Below are positions 9,621 to 19,060 of a DNA stretch of 36,042 bases, in pieces (position 1 is the stretch's first letter; each line of letters opens with the position of its first letter). The notes beneath the pieces are model-generated. The model was not told the origin of the DNA and searched no databases. It saw only the letters and a list, made by a program, of their open reading frames with translations. The stretch is from Chara braunii. Its lineage: Eukaryota > Streptophyta > Charophyceae > Charales > Characeae. The stretch is taken from the NCBI GenBank assembly GCA_003427395.1, contig BFEA01000261.1, positions 1,263,468-1,299,509 of the forward strand. The letters are read 5' to 3'. The translations under genes and the position numbers were made by a program.

Positions 9621-10085
9621 GTTGTTGAATTTGTGAAAGTTAGACCCCTTTTTGACATACTGCTCAAAACTGATTATGAGTTCGATGGGTTTGTGGTCCA
9701 GACCCGGGTACGGTGCGAGAGGCAGGATCTCAACGCTTTTGGTTGTCCCCATTAGTGTCCATGAGATCAAGGAGTAGTCAATGAAGGAGAAAGCGGTGTG
9801 GTGGGCATGATTCTTTTTAACCAATGTGAAGGCTCTTGTCCCCGGATGCAAAGTACAGTATGGTTCAACTAGACTGTAGCCCATCATCAACCTTCGGATG
9901 AGTACCAACTCTTGTGTGAGTTGACAAGGCCATGACCTAGATATACGATCCGTGGTGGGGTCCATAGTTGCGTTCCAATCACCGACCAAAATGCAGGGCG
10001 ACAAAAGGGGGATCATATGTTCGATGTTTATTATAAATGTCGATCTATCTGAAGAGCTGTTTGGTGAATATACATTGATTATTCG
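9621..10085 (-). pseudogene. LINE 1 AP-type endonuclease, C-terminal part
   Basis: The minus-strand frame contains INVYSPNSSSDRS, ILVGDWNATMDP (the conserved GDxN active-site motif), FIDYSLISW (Asp-binding segment near the C-terminus) and GLDHKPIELII (catalytic Asp-His). These are the diagnostic motifs of the LINE APE endonuclease, which nicks target DNA. The N-terminal part lies beyond the TTAA-flanked insert at 11371 onward. The junction needs one extra base removed for the frame to match (LT | IINVYSPN), so a +1 frameshift sits at the insertion site. Confidence 0.88.
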
Positions 10086-10270
10086 TTAACCACCAGTACC
10101 CTCCGGTTGTCAAGGCCCAACCCTCCCGCTACCGGTTGCCCGACCCTGGCCAAGCCTATACCTACCGGTAATTGGCAAAAAAAAAACTAAGATGCGCCCG
10201 GGAAGGTGGGAGCATTCATTCCCATTTTCGACATATCGAAACGTGTGGGTACGGGCGGAAGGGAGGGGGG

Positions 10271-11095
10271 NNNNNNNNNNNNNNNNNNNNNNNNNNNNNN
10301 NNNNNNNNNNNNNNNNNNNNNNNNNNNNNNNNNNNNNNNNNNNNNNNNNNNNNNNNNNNNNNNNNNNNNNNNNNNNNNNNNNNNNNNNNNNNNNNNNNNN
10401 NNNNNNNNNNNNNNNNNNNNNNNNNNNNNNNNNNNNNNNNNNNNNNNNNNNNNNNNNNNNNNNNNNNNNNNNNNNNNNNNNNNNNNNNNNNNNNNNNNNN
10501 NNNNNNNNNNNNNNNNNNNNNNNNNNNNNNNNNNNNNNNNNNNNNNNNNNNNNNNNNNNNNNNNNNNNNNNNNNNNNNNNNNNNNNNNNNNNNNNNNNNN
10601 NNNNNNNNNNNNNNNNNNNNNNNNNNNNNNNNNNNNNNNNNNNNNNNNNNNNNNNNNNNNNNNNNNNNNNNNNNNNNNNNNNNNNNNNNNNNNNNNNNNN
10701 NNNNNNNNNNNNNNNNNNNNNNNNNNNNNNNNNNNNNNNNNNNNNNNNNNNNNNNNNNNNNNNNNNNNNNNNNNNNNNNNNNNNNNNNNNNNNNNNNNNN
10801 NNNNNNNNNNNNNNNNNNNNNNNNNNNNNNNNNNNNNNNNNNNNNNNNNNNNNNNNNNNNNNNNNNNNNNNNNNNNNNNNNNNNNNNNNNNNNNNNNNNN
10901 NNNNNNNNNNNNNNNNNNNNNNNNNNNNNNNNNNNNNNNNNNNNNNNNNNNNNNNNNNNNNNNNNNNNNNNNNNNNNNNNNNNNNNNNNNNNNNNNNNNN
11001 NNNNNNNNNNNNNNNNNNNNNNNNNNNNNNNNNNNNNNNNNNNNNNNNNNNNNNNNNNNNNNNNNNNNNNNNNNNNNNNNNNNNNNNNNNNNNNN
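10271..11095. other. Assembly gap (825 N)
   Basis: Unknown bases, bounded on the right by a (TG)n microsatellite and on the left by a G-rich run. Open frames drawn through it are meaningless. Confidence 1.

Positions 11096-11156
<61 letters not shown>
11096..11156. repeat. (TG)n microsatellite at gap edge
   Basis: At least 61 bp of perfect TG, starting at the gap edge. The true array length is unknown and probably explains the failed assembly. Confidence 0.98.
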
Positions 11157-11157
<1 letters not shown>

Positions 11158-11370
11158 GCTGAGTCTTACCACCACATCGCGCACCGTGCTTTTTCTTTTG
11201 TTTTTGTTTTATTTTGAATCTCCTTTTTTTTTTCCTGTTTTTTCTCTTTTCATTTCTGATTTTTTTTTTTTCAATCGGCAACCGGGCGTTCAGTCGCCCG
11301 ACCCCCTAAAGTCGCGGCGCGTATACGGCCGCAACTTTTTTTTATAGCTGGTAGAGGTACTGGTGGTTTA

Positions 11371-11610
11371 ACTCCTCCTCCTTCCACTTTACATCCATAA
11401 GCCACCATCTATGGTCTACCGTGTCCTCCTCTTTGCCCACTATTGACGCTGTCGTATATAGGCGGGAGGATTTGGGTATAAGGATGGTTGTTCCTTTCGT
11501 GCTCGATGTATTATCTGAGGATCATATTTCGTCTTTCATTTTGTCTTCTCTGCCGATAATATTTATGAGGCCGTTATTATTCCAGATCCTAATGACTACA
11601 CCTTGTGTCT
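11371..11610 (-). pseudogene. LINE 1 AP-type endonuclease, N-terminal part
   Basis: Minus-strand frame with one stop: IRIWNNNGL resembles the opening LSWNVNGL of LINE endonucleases, KMKDE resembles the catalytic-Glu QETKM segment, and GTTILIPKSSRLY then HRWWLMDVKWKEEEL match the central strand of the fold. About 30 residues are missing between the first two motifs. It continues into INVYSPN across the insert at 10089-11367. Too short for the automatic open-frame list but clear in context. Confidence 0.7.
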
Positions 11611-11759
11611 TCCAGTCCATCCGGTCTTCCTTTACGTTTGCCCCCTTTCTAAAAGTCTCCATCATTCAGGCTACGAGGAATAGGCAGGGGTATAATCATA
11701 GTGGTTGACAGCCTGGAGGGGGCCTGATCGCTCACATCCATCTTTGTTGACGCATCACC

Positions 11760-12437
11760 CAGGGGGTCCTATTGCATAGTGGTGACCGAATCATCTAGCT
11801 TGTATTCCCCTACACTTCCACTGATTCCCTGTCCGGGGACAAGGGCCAGTTCTGTACCTGCTCCCTCGCCTTCATCTTGCCACTCCTCCATTTCGCTCTT
11901 AGAGCAGTCGCTTCTGTAATATCTGTCCAGATCTATAGCAAACGCTCTTGACTCCATGTCGCTGTCTCCCTTCAGAATCCCGAGACCGCCACAGATTCCA
12001 TGTTTGTTTCTTCCAAAGAACTTTTAGGTATTTTGTGCCGGTCGGCCAGAGGGAGCGATTGGATCTAAACGTGCTTTCTTTTTCTTTTACCTTGATCTCT
12101 CCGATTTGACCTTCAGACCACTGGCCAGACATCACATTGCGTCAACATCCATTGAGACCCACCAGAACACCTCTAAAGCTTTTGTATTCCAAAGGATACT
12201 AACTGTTGGCATGCGAATAGCATTCAGCCACCAGAAGGGTACAATCTCCCTACACTTCTGCTCGCAGTCCAGTATGAAAGTCCTGGCATTTTTTGCATGT
12301 ACCTCCTGCATATTGTTGCCTAGATGCCCAGCACAGACCGACGGAATACCTTCATCTTCCATCTGCAGGCAAGAGAATTGCAGTGTCTGTGGCACTGTGC
12401 TGCGTACTGAGGATGTTCGTTCTCCATAGACGGACAC
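11760..12437 (-). pseudogene. LINE 1 ORF1-like remains
   Basis: Minus-strand frames 12132-12437 (MSVYGERTSSVRS…, containing EVHAKNARTFILDCEQK and VPFWWLNAIRMPTVSILW), 11899-12135 and 11769-11957 follow each other with frameshifts. The last is acidic (SEMEEWQDEGEGAG). They lie just 5' of the endonuclease, where L1-type elements carry the nucleic-acid-binding ORF1. I recognise no zinc knuckle, so the ORF1 assignment rests mainly on position. Moderate to low certainty. Confidence 0.5.
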
Positions 12438-12460
12438 AGGGTATGATCATACTATGATGG

Positions 12461-12523
12461 CTTTTCTTTTTTTTTTTCCTTTTTTTTCTTTTTTGAAGTT
12501 TTTTTCTTTTTTTTGTTTTTAGG
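12461..12523. repeat. Pyrimidine low-complexity tract
   Basis: T/C run (mostly T) just upstream of the LINE 1 5' remains. A second similar block occurs at 13206-13254. Confidence 0.9.
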
Positions 12524-12729
12524 TGTGCATGTATTGCTTGAAAACTCAATCACTGGCTTGCGGATGTTTTTTTTGTTTTTTGTCAAAATAAGCTGCCTTC
12601 TCCTCATTGGGGACAGCCATATATATTTCTCTCACCTCACATATCTTTTAACTGGCGTTCTGCCATGTCATGCATGGAACATATCTTTCTTTTCAGAACC
12701 TACCTACCACTACTCTTAAGGCTATGCAG
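12524..12729. other. Intergenic stretch, nothing recognised
   Basis: No domain or repeat recognised on either strand. Confidence 0.5.
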
Positions 12730-13161
12730 GGGACCCCTGCAAACATAGCTTTCACCTCTCTTCGGTGAAGGGAGGTTATCTCTCTCGGTGGAGAGGGGTA
12801 ACAGCATGTTTGCCCCTTTGCCCTAGCGTTTAGGGTGCAGGGTTGGGGCCGCCGGTGGGGGCCAGGCTAACACAATACCCAGCGTTTGCCAGTAACTGTG
12901 CCTCCCTTTTCATCTTCCCCCAACCCCATCGAGTAACAGTAGTGTCTAAAGCCAACACTCTCCCACACACCACACGCAACCCCATTCACACACACACGCT
13001 CACACCCATGTTGGCCGAAGGCCTTACTAATACCGACTGGGAGAATCCAGCTGACTATCTCAGTTGGTTGGCACCAAGAGTGCTACAGGTGGCCATGGGG
13101 ATTGAACCCACGACCTCCTGAATGCCACTTGCGTGCCTAACCCATTGAGCTAGGCCGCTGG
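12730..13161 (-). mobile_element. tRNA-headed SINE-like element
   Basis: Minus-strand tRNA-like head at about 13089-13161: A box TAGCTCAATGGG, B box GGTTCAATCCC, T arm GTGGG/CCCAT closing a TTCAATC loop, at normal tRNA spacing. The downstream body contains a CA-rich patch (about 12963-13007) and ends in a hairpin region (about 12738-12830) with GCAAACAT/ATGTTTGC arms and nested CTCTC/GAGAG pairs. This fits a tRNA-derived SINE with pol III promoter. The 3' limit and any target duplication were not established. Confidence 0.6.
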
Positions 13162-13205
13162 ATGCTTGCGGACATTTTCAAGAAGCTCCAGACGTGATGC
13201 GTATC

Positions 13206-13279
13206 TTTTTTCTTTTTTTTTCCTTTTTTTTTTTTCTTTTTTTTTTCTTTTTTTGCGGGGTGGGGTGGGGAGGGGATGG
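13206..13279. repeat. T/C tract followed by G-rich tract
   Basis: 49 bp of T with scattered C, followed by GGGGTGGGGTGGGGAGGGG. Low complexity; the G-rich part could form a G-quadruplex on the plus strand (inference). Confidence 0.85.
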
Positions 13280-13640
13280 TCAGTGCAGTTCAATAAGAAC
13301 GAGTTCCAAATTGGCACACAAAAACACACGTCATCCCAAAAAACAGGTGCCAAGTTGAAAAAGGCAACAAAAGTGGCACGGCACTTTGTAATAAGCGTGG
13401 ATGGCATAACTACAGGGGCTGGCTGTGGTGTGAAGGCCCAAAAAGAATTGCGACTAATTTTTACTGAAATGCACATTTCAAACTTGGGCCATGACCAAAA
13501 GGCCACTTGATATCATTGTGAAATGCCACTTGATGTTTTCTGTGTTTTTTATTTTTGCCTTTTCGGACTCAAAACCTGACACACAGTCGCCGTTGCTTTT
13601 TCTTTTGTTTTCAATTTCTGTAAGTGCAGCCGGTCATGAT
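13280..13640. other. Intergenic stretch, nothing recognised
   Basis: The 114-codon plus-strand frame over 13166-13510 is mostly low complexity at its start and has no recognised domain. No gene called. Confidence 0.5.
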
Positions 13641-13714
13641 CTGGCCTCAGCTTGCAATCTGGAGGCTGTGGTACTTTCTGGCCTCAGCTTGCAATCTGGA
13701 GGCTGTGGTACTTT
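13641..13714. repeat. Perfect tandem duplication, 2 x 37 bp
   Basis: CTGGCCTCAGCTTGCAATCT and the following 17 bases occur twice back to back without a mismatch, implying a recent slippage or duplication event. Confidence 0.97.
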
Positions 13715-14924
13715 GTGTCTGACGCACACAATCTGACAGTGTCACCTGTGTGTTTGTATGCCCTTCTGAGTCACACCATGGGTGCCACAGCGTACGTGTC
13801 AAACAGATTGCATTTCGGAAGTTTCCGTCTTATTTATTTTTTATTTGGATGAAGGCCAGACCAGGTCTGCTAGGGGGGGTGATATAAGCAGCCTCCCCTA
13901 CCTGGAGTAGGCCTTCCCCCCTCCCCCCCCCACTAAAAGCCGGCACTTTTGTCATTTTTCTCTTTCCCACCGTTGTCATGCCTTTTCTCCCAAGCAATCA
14001 AGGCGTAGGAGACTCGTTCCAGGCAAAGCTGTCATGATGGTGATGACTTCAGCCACGCCAGCAAAAGGGACCGCAATCTGCCTATGGTGGTGCAGGCCCC
14101 ACAGGTGCTATATCCATTCTTAAAAAGTATGAATGTGGCAGCAAAAGCGGTCAGGTTAGCGCTTTCCTAGCATGAACATACCGCCAGCGGGGGCTGCCCA
14201 TATGACAGGTGTTGGTCTGTGTTGTCGGTCTGTCATGCAACATGGCCTGCTCGACGCTCGTCACTCTATCAAGTTCAACACCAGGGAAGGGAAAGCAGAA
14301 GTTTTTTCCTTTTTGCAATTGTAAGCGGACATTATCGTAATTTGCATCCAAATGAAAGATTATCAAGATTTGAACATGACCTTGCTTGAACCGCATGCCA
14401 AAGGGACTGAACATAGAAAACAAATCTTTTTTTTTAATTTTCTTACAAAGAAACTTTGCTCATTTTAAAACCAAAAAGAAGGTGGGCCCGAGAATTCCTC
14501 AACAAACAACCCGGGAAAGAAACATAAGGGGACCATCACCCAGCTTCGGTGCATTGGGAGTAATGTCCAGAAGCAGAATGGCCAACACCGGACCGCTGCC
14601 CTGACAATCCACAACCCTAGGGGGAAAAGGAACCACAAGGCCGGCGAACGAGCCAAAATTGAAACGAGCCACAACCTTGAAGAGGAAGAAAAGACAAAGG
14701 TCACAGGCCAAAAGACCGAACAAACCAAAATTGAACTAGCCTAAACATCACCCTCCTGAAGGTGTAGGTCCAGAAAGTCCTAAGTAAGCCAACATGAGAA
14801 AACCTCCTAAGACAGAAGAGGAAACACCCAAACTAACAACCAAAGAAACAAGCAGGGATATTAACCCATGCTAATAACTATTCAACTAATGTTTAACGAT
14901 CCAACAGCAGAAGAACGATAGTAG
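13715..14924. other. Intergenic stretch, nothing recognised
   Basis: Contains G- and C-runs near 13874 and 13918-13931 and an A-rich purine-biased segment (about 14600-14870). No tRNA-like boxes, terminal repeats or protein motifs recognised. The minus-strand frames at 14465-14728 are Trp/Phe-rich because of that purine bias and are not convincing. Confidence 0.5.
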
Positions 14925-14928
14925 TTAA

Positions 14929-15100
14929 ACTACCAGTACTTGGCTTCGCTTGGAGGAAATAGGCGCCTTGTTTACGGGCGCAACTTTTCGGGCTGGCGCG
15001 TTCCGTCGATCATTTTCATCGATGGCCGGCGTCGTCTTTCGGGCCTCCAGAACTTGCGCTGAGGGCCCTGTAGACAATGTATCGTCCAAGTACTGGTGGC
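14929..15100. mobile_element. TTAA-flanked TIR element 2
   Basis: A 172-bp element with termini ACTACCAGTACTTGG (left) and the inverse of GCCACCAGTACTTGG (right), flanked by TTAA at 14925-14928 and 15101-15104. The subterminal segment ACGGGCGCAACTTTTCGGGC matches, inverted, the right subterminal segment of the neighbour at 15105-15696. Non-coding, so a miniature member of the same family as 10089-11367. Confidence 0.82.
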
Positions 15101-15104
15101 TTAA

Positions 15105-15696
15105 ACCACCAGTAGTTCCAAGGCACTTTTCTCCAACCCTCGAAATGCCCTGTGCCGCCAACACATATGGTTCATAGGTCGTATCATTTTCGACGGATTT
15201 TTCACTGAAACTGGCATATTTCCCCGAATTGGTGTTTTTTTGTTGTTTACTTTTTTGTGTGATATGTATGTGCTTTAGGGTATATCTGTATTCAGTTTCA
15301 ATTCATTTGGACCGCTAACTAAGAAGTTGGCAAAAACACCGAATTACGGGAAAAAATTGGCGAACTCCGAAAGTTATTCCGAATAGGGTTTTATAATGCT
15401 TTTTATTTTTATTTTTTCATTTTTTTTTGCCTGTTTGATTTTTTAATGTTTGTATTATGAGCCTGCATTGTTTGTTCGCAAAATATTTGACGAAATTGCT
15501 TGTGGTGGTGTGGCGAAAATCCCCGAATTTTTGGCCTTCCATTAACCATCTCTCGCCGCCAAAAGAAAAAATAACCTGCACGGCCTCCTTTTGTCTGGTG
15601 CCGCCAGCCATTTTGCTTCAGAGGTCGAGGCCCGAAAGTTACGGCCCGTGCATGAAAACGCCCCACGGCCGATGTATGGGCCAAGTATTGGTGTGT
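15105..15696. mobile_element. TTAA-flanked TIR element 3, abutting element 2
   Basis: A 592-bp element starting ACCACCAGTAG and ending CCAAGTATTGGTGTGT, flanked by TTAA (15101-15104, shared with element 2, and 15697-15700). An internal inverted pair TTTCCCCGAATTGGTGTTTTTT (15219-15240) against about 15330-15355 forms a second stem. The minus-strand frames at 15409-15684 show no transposase motif. Element 2 and element 3 meet at a perfect palindrome (15091-15114). Confidence 0.7.
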
Positions 15697-15700
15697 TTAA

Positions 15701-16011
15701 CTGGTCCTAGTCTAACTAAGTAGTTGCGTTGCCATGCCCCTAAGGCACGGTTGGGGTCCAGCATAGAGCCTTGTGAAATCTGTTGTTCACACTCCTTCCA
15801 CAAGTCCACACCTTCCGCCTATCTCCTACGCTCCACTGTAAACCGAGTTTGCAGGTAAATCCCCAAGGACACACTATGTCACATACAGGCACATATCCAA
15901 AATCAGCTTATTCTCTATGGAAATCTGGGGCAAGGTGTGGTTCAGGCACCAGGTCTCTGCACACCACCGCTGCTCAGCGCTTGGGTTGTCTGCCTTGAGC
16001 ACCTTGCGTCT
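15701..16011. other. Intergenic stretch, nothing recognised
   Basis: No repeat or protein similarity recognised. Confidence 0.5.
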
Positions 16012-16179
16012 TCAATCTGCTTGAATGCACAACCCCATTGCCGCTTTTCGGGCCCTTTTTCGCATTTTAGTCACTCTGACAAGGAAAGCGACAATGACCC
16101 GTTGTAGGCCCTGACGAATCTCGCTCCTGATCTGCTTATCAGACCAATCCTTGTTATTGAAGACAACATCATTGCAGTC
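16012..16179 (-). pseudogene. LINE ORF2 C-terminal scrap
   Basis: An uninterrupted minus-strand frame of about 55 codons ending in TGA: NDVVFNNKDWSDKQIRSEIR followed by a basic tail (KMRKRARKAA). The pattern (aromatic/Asn-x-Val-Phe, then a helical charged segment) resembles the last residues of plant L1 ORF2 after the zinc domain; compare the corresponding tail of LINE 2 at 31231-31416. It abuts the Helitron A remains on the left. A short similarity, so low to moderate certainty. Confidence 0.45.
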
Positions 16180-16185
16180 ATGCCA

Positions 16186-16960
16186 AGAGTGTATGGACGT
16201 AGTCCCAAGTGTACGATTCGCACAATGTTTCCGTCTTCAAGTTGATTCAGTTTTCCTTTCTTTATTGTTCATTTGAATGATCTGCTCGGCCACGCACGCT
16301 AGTGTAAAGGAGCGTAACAGATCACACCAAGTGTCAGTGTTAAGTGAATACGGGATTCGTTTAAGAGTTGATTGTGTTTTGAGCTTCCGGTAAATCTTTT
16401 GAATCCTTTCGTATGTATAATTCGGCAAAGGTATTCCATTTTTGAGATATCTATGATCTTCAACCAGCAAGTTGTTTAAAACTAATTGGTTATGTTTGTT
16501 ATCACCCAGGTTGTAGTTGACCACTCCTTTAGACAGTTGCAGGGGTCTTACCTGTTGAATGTCATTGCCTCTGTTTGCAGGTGTTGGCTTACCTTACATG
16601 TGCATTTGAGGTTCCTTGTGTAGAACCACTCCTATTCCGAATTGGCTATGTGGCAATTCGTCGTACGATTATCTTTTTGTACCCGTCAAATAATATGTGA
16701 TGGTACTGAAGTTGGTCCAAGTAGGTGATTTCCAAGAGTGTGTGGACGTAGTCCCAAGACTCCCAAGTGTTCGGTTCGCACAATGTTTTTGTCTTTAGGT
16801 TGATTTTCCTTTCATGATTGTCAGTCGCATGATTCTCTTTGTCCTTGCTTATATACTTCGCCAAAAGTATTCCATTGATGAGATGTTTGTGATCTTCAGC
16901 CAACAAGTTGCTTTGAACTGATTGGTTGTATTTGTTGTTACCCGGGTTGTAGTTAACCAC
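16186..16960 (-). pseudogene. Unidentified domain downstream of Helitron A helicase, two tandem copies
   Basis: Minus-strand frames 16646-16960 and 16237-16524 start MVNYNPGNNKYNQ and MVNYNLGDNKHNQ, offset by 436 bp. Each has NLL(A/V)EDH(K/R) then NGI, so the segment is duplicated in tandem. Helitron B carries a single homologue at 23460-23960. The first copy ends with WDYVHTLLEITYLDQLQYHH and YKKIIVRRIA; the second keeps a middle part (IQKIYRKLKTQSTLKRIPY) deleted from the first. GT/AG-like dinucleotides between the copies could reflect splicing. I do not recognise the domain. Confidence 0.5.
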
Positions 16961-17789
16961 TCCTTGGGGTAGTAGAGTTCTGATTCTTCATTATTTGTAG
17001 TATTCAAACTGTGGAATTATATTTGTTGCAGGTGGGGATTGAACAATGAAAACCTGTCAAAGGACATCATTAATGAGATTGGAGACAACAATCTCAACTG
17101 CGAGTTTGCGTCAGTCAAGTCCGGAGCAGAAGTTTGAGCCTGCACAAGTGCATTTTGGCCAGGGAATTGCACAGTTCTTTAGCAGAACGTTTTTTGCTCA
17201 AGTGTTTTCGCTGACCCAGAGGCAACATCTCATGTGTTGTTAGACGGTTATGATTTCGGGGCAAGGACTACGGAATGCTGGAATTGGGAGAATTGAGTGA
17301 TAACAAGTATTTGTTGGAGTTTTCTCTGTGATTGGACAATGACATTCACATTAAGCATAACAATTTCTCATAAGAAATTGTGTGAATATCAATTGGGGTT
17401 ACGATCTGTTCCGAAACGGATGGTGTGTCTGTTGGTGTATAAGTTTCGTTTTTTTGCGGTTGTTGAGAAGTTTATGGATGTGTGAGGTGCAAAAGGGGGG
17501 GGGGGGGTGGAGGGGATGACTTTGTTTGGGTTGTATTATCTTCAAAATTGCTTGCGATTATTAAATGCATTAATTATTGCTTGCGATTGTTATGTATCTT
17601 GGACTGTCTTCGTTTCTGTTTTGTGGATCAAGTTTTATGTGAGATCTTCTGAGATATAAGTATAATTTTCAGGGATATATGTTTGCTTAAGATTTATGTG
17701 CGAATGTATTTATTCCACGTCCATTGTTGCTGCCACAGTCCCGTTTGCATGAAAAAAAAAAAAAAAAAACAAAGAACATTTAGTGTCCA
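16961..17789. other. Helitron A 3' region, no conserved frame
   Basis: Nucleotide similarity to 23970-24770 in Helitron B is visible throughout (for example GTGCATTTTGGCCA), so it belongs to the element. No protein motif seen. Contains a G13 run (17497-17509) and an A-run (17751-17769). Confidence 0.6.
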
Positions 17790-19060
17790 TGTAGAACCTC
17801 TTTATATACAACATTCCTCGTCCTTTCTAATTTGTCAAACGAGCATATGCGACCGTCTGCATGATATCCCGTCTGAGAGAGTGCAATGTAAAATTAGCCA
17901 TGTGAAAAAATCGATTTGTGCGTGAAAATCATACACGTTAAGTGATCTTACCCTGTGATTTGTTCATCGTCATCACAAAAGCAACACGGATTGAGAATTG
18001 TTTTCATTCCAATACAATCTTGTTTTTTCTTGTATTTCACTCTTCATTACTATCCTGGATATTATCACGTCCTCTCCAGTGACTAAATGAACACCCTTGA
18101 GGAGGTGGTTTTCAACAACCTCACTAACAACCAATTTGTTGTTTTTGCATGAGTTGTTCGTACAGTCCAAATTTCAGAGCAGCGTGATTGGTACCCCTTT
18201 TTCTCAACCTTAGATTTTGCGAGGGCACTCCAGACTTGTTAACGGAGTTGAATTTCACTGCAACTTCAAGTTTATCGTTTTCCTCTAGGCATTCATCGAA
18301 TCCACAATACAAAATTTATTCGTCAAAAAATTGGTTTAGTAAGATATTGTTTATGTGCTTATTTTCATTATTTGTTGGCTAAAAAATCATTATTTATTCG
18401 AGGCACTACCTGTTAAAGATTTGTTTTCCCCAGGGTTTGAGAATGTCAATTTGATAAAATATTCCACGATACCTTTGTGACAAATATTTGCACACAATCT
18501 AATGATTGTGCTCACATATTTTCTTCTTCTGAAGTGTTCCCATAGTAGCAAGTTTTTCATGCATGCTTTCACATGTTATGCTCTTATACTCCACGGTACA
18601 ACAAGGAGTACTTATTTGAAATAACCTGCTAAAACTACTACCTTCCCTGCAAACTACAAATCTAGATGGCAGGGGTCTCTCAATGTTCGGTCAAATGCTT
18701 CCAAGAGGTGTTTTTGGCTCAATGGTGCCTCATCCCATACAATGAGGTCAGGTTTTTTCATGAACTTTGCAAGTCCAGATTGTTTCATAATTTTGAAAAC
18801 CGTGTTGTCAGTTAGTTGTATAGGAGCACGAAACCGAGAATGAAAAGTTGGTTTGTCGTCTAGCAATGCAGCTCTCATTGGGTGCAACAACCAAGGTGAC
18901 TTTGCTTCCCAATCGGACATCAGTGAGTTATTGTGTTAATACAATAGGACTTTCCCATGTCTAAAAAGGCATCTAATTTTTTTTTTAAAGGCCGTGCATT
19001 TTTGACAACGTTAAATTCTTCATATACAACCCTCTGTTGGGACGATATGAAACACGTGTT
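17790..19060 (-). pseudogene. Helitron A PIF1-like helicase
   Basis: On the minus strand, QRVVYEEFNVV precedes a collapsed Walker A (LDMGKSYCINTI, lacking most of GPGGTGKT). FHSRFRAPIQL, DLIVWDEAPLSQKHLLEAFD (Walker B, motif II), FAGKVVVLAG (motif III region), the NNSCKNNKLVV…LLKG C-terminal segment and SHG*FYIALSQTG (motif VI, SHGQLYVALSR in intact elements) follow in order, with RNVVYKEVL after it. Stops and frameshifts separate the parts. In an intact element this 5'-3' helicase would unwind the displaced strand during rolling-circle transposition. Confidence 0.85.

Larger units (their letters stand above)
10089..11367. mobile_element. TTAA-flanked TIR element 1 (contains assembly gap)
   Basis: Inverted termini ACCACCAGTACC (12 bp, perfect) at 10089-10100 and 11356-11367. 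TTAA is present at both boundaries (10086-10089 and 11368-11371). The left end has lost one A relative to the right, so the duplication could be read as TTA or TTAA. The same termini with TTAA occur at 14929-15100 and 15105-15696. TTAA duplications are the hallmark of piggyBac-like elements, but TIR sequence and size do not prove that class. Most of the interior is an 825-bp gap plus a TG repeat, so transposase content cannot be assessed. Confidence 0.75.
5535..12437 (-). mobile_element. LINE 1: decayed L1-type non-LTR retrotransposon with three nested insertions
   Basis: On the minus strand the order is: ORF1-like remains, AP-type endonuclease, linker, reverse transcriptase, thumb region and zf-RVT-like C-terminus, the usual architecture of plant-type L1 elements. 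The coding sequence is broken by stops and frameshifts and by three insertions (6511-7070, 9281-9620, 10089-11367). Conceptually removing each insert rejoins the neighbouring ORF2 sequence, with one extra base at the third. Without the inserts the element is about 4.7 kb. The catalytic Asp-Asp box of the RT is not recognisable, so this copy is dead. Confidence 0.9.

Noticed and set aside
10172-11347. Very long open frames (up to 391 codons) across the gap
   Set aside because: They exist only because unknown bases contain no stop codons; the known parts are TG repeat and T-rich DNA.
13089-13161. Functional tRNA gene
   Set aside because: D and T arms are good but the anticodon arm does not fold into a normal 7-base loop and the acceptor stem does not close. 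It continues into a SINE-like body.
14465-14728. Trp/Phe-rich minus-strand open frame resembling a membrane protein
   Set aside because: The hydrophobic composition follows from purine-rich plus-strand DNA. Overlapping frames in the same segment look equally open, and no conserved motif is present.
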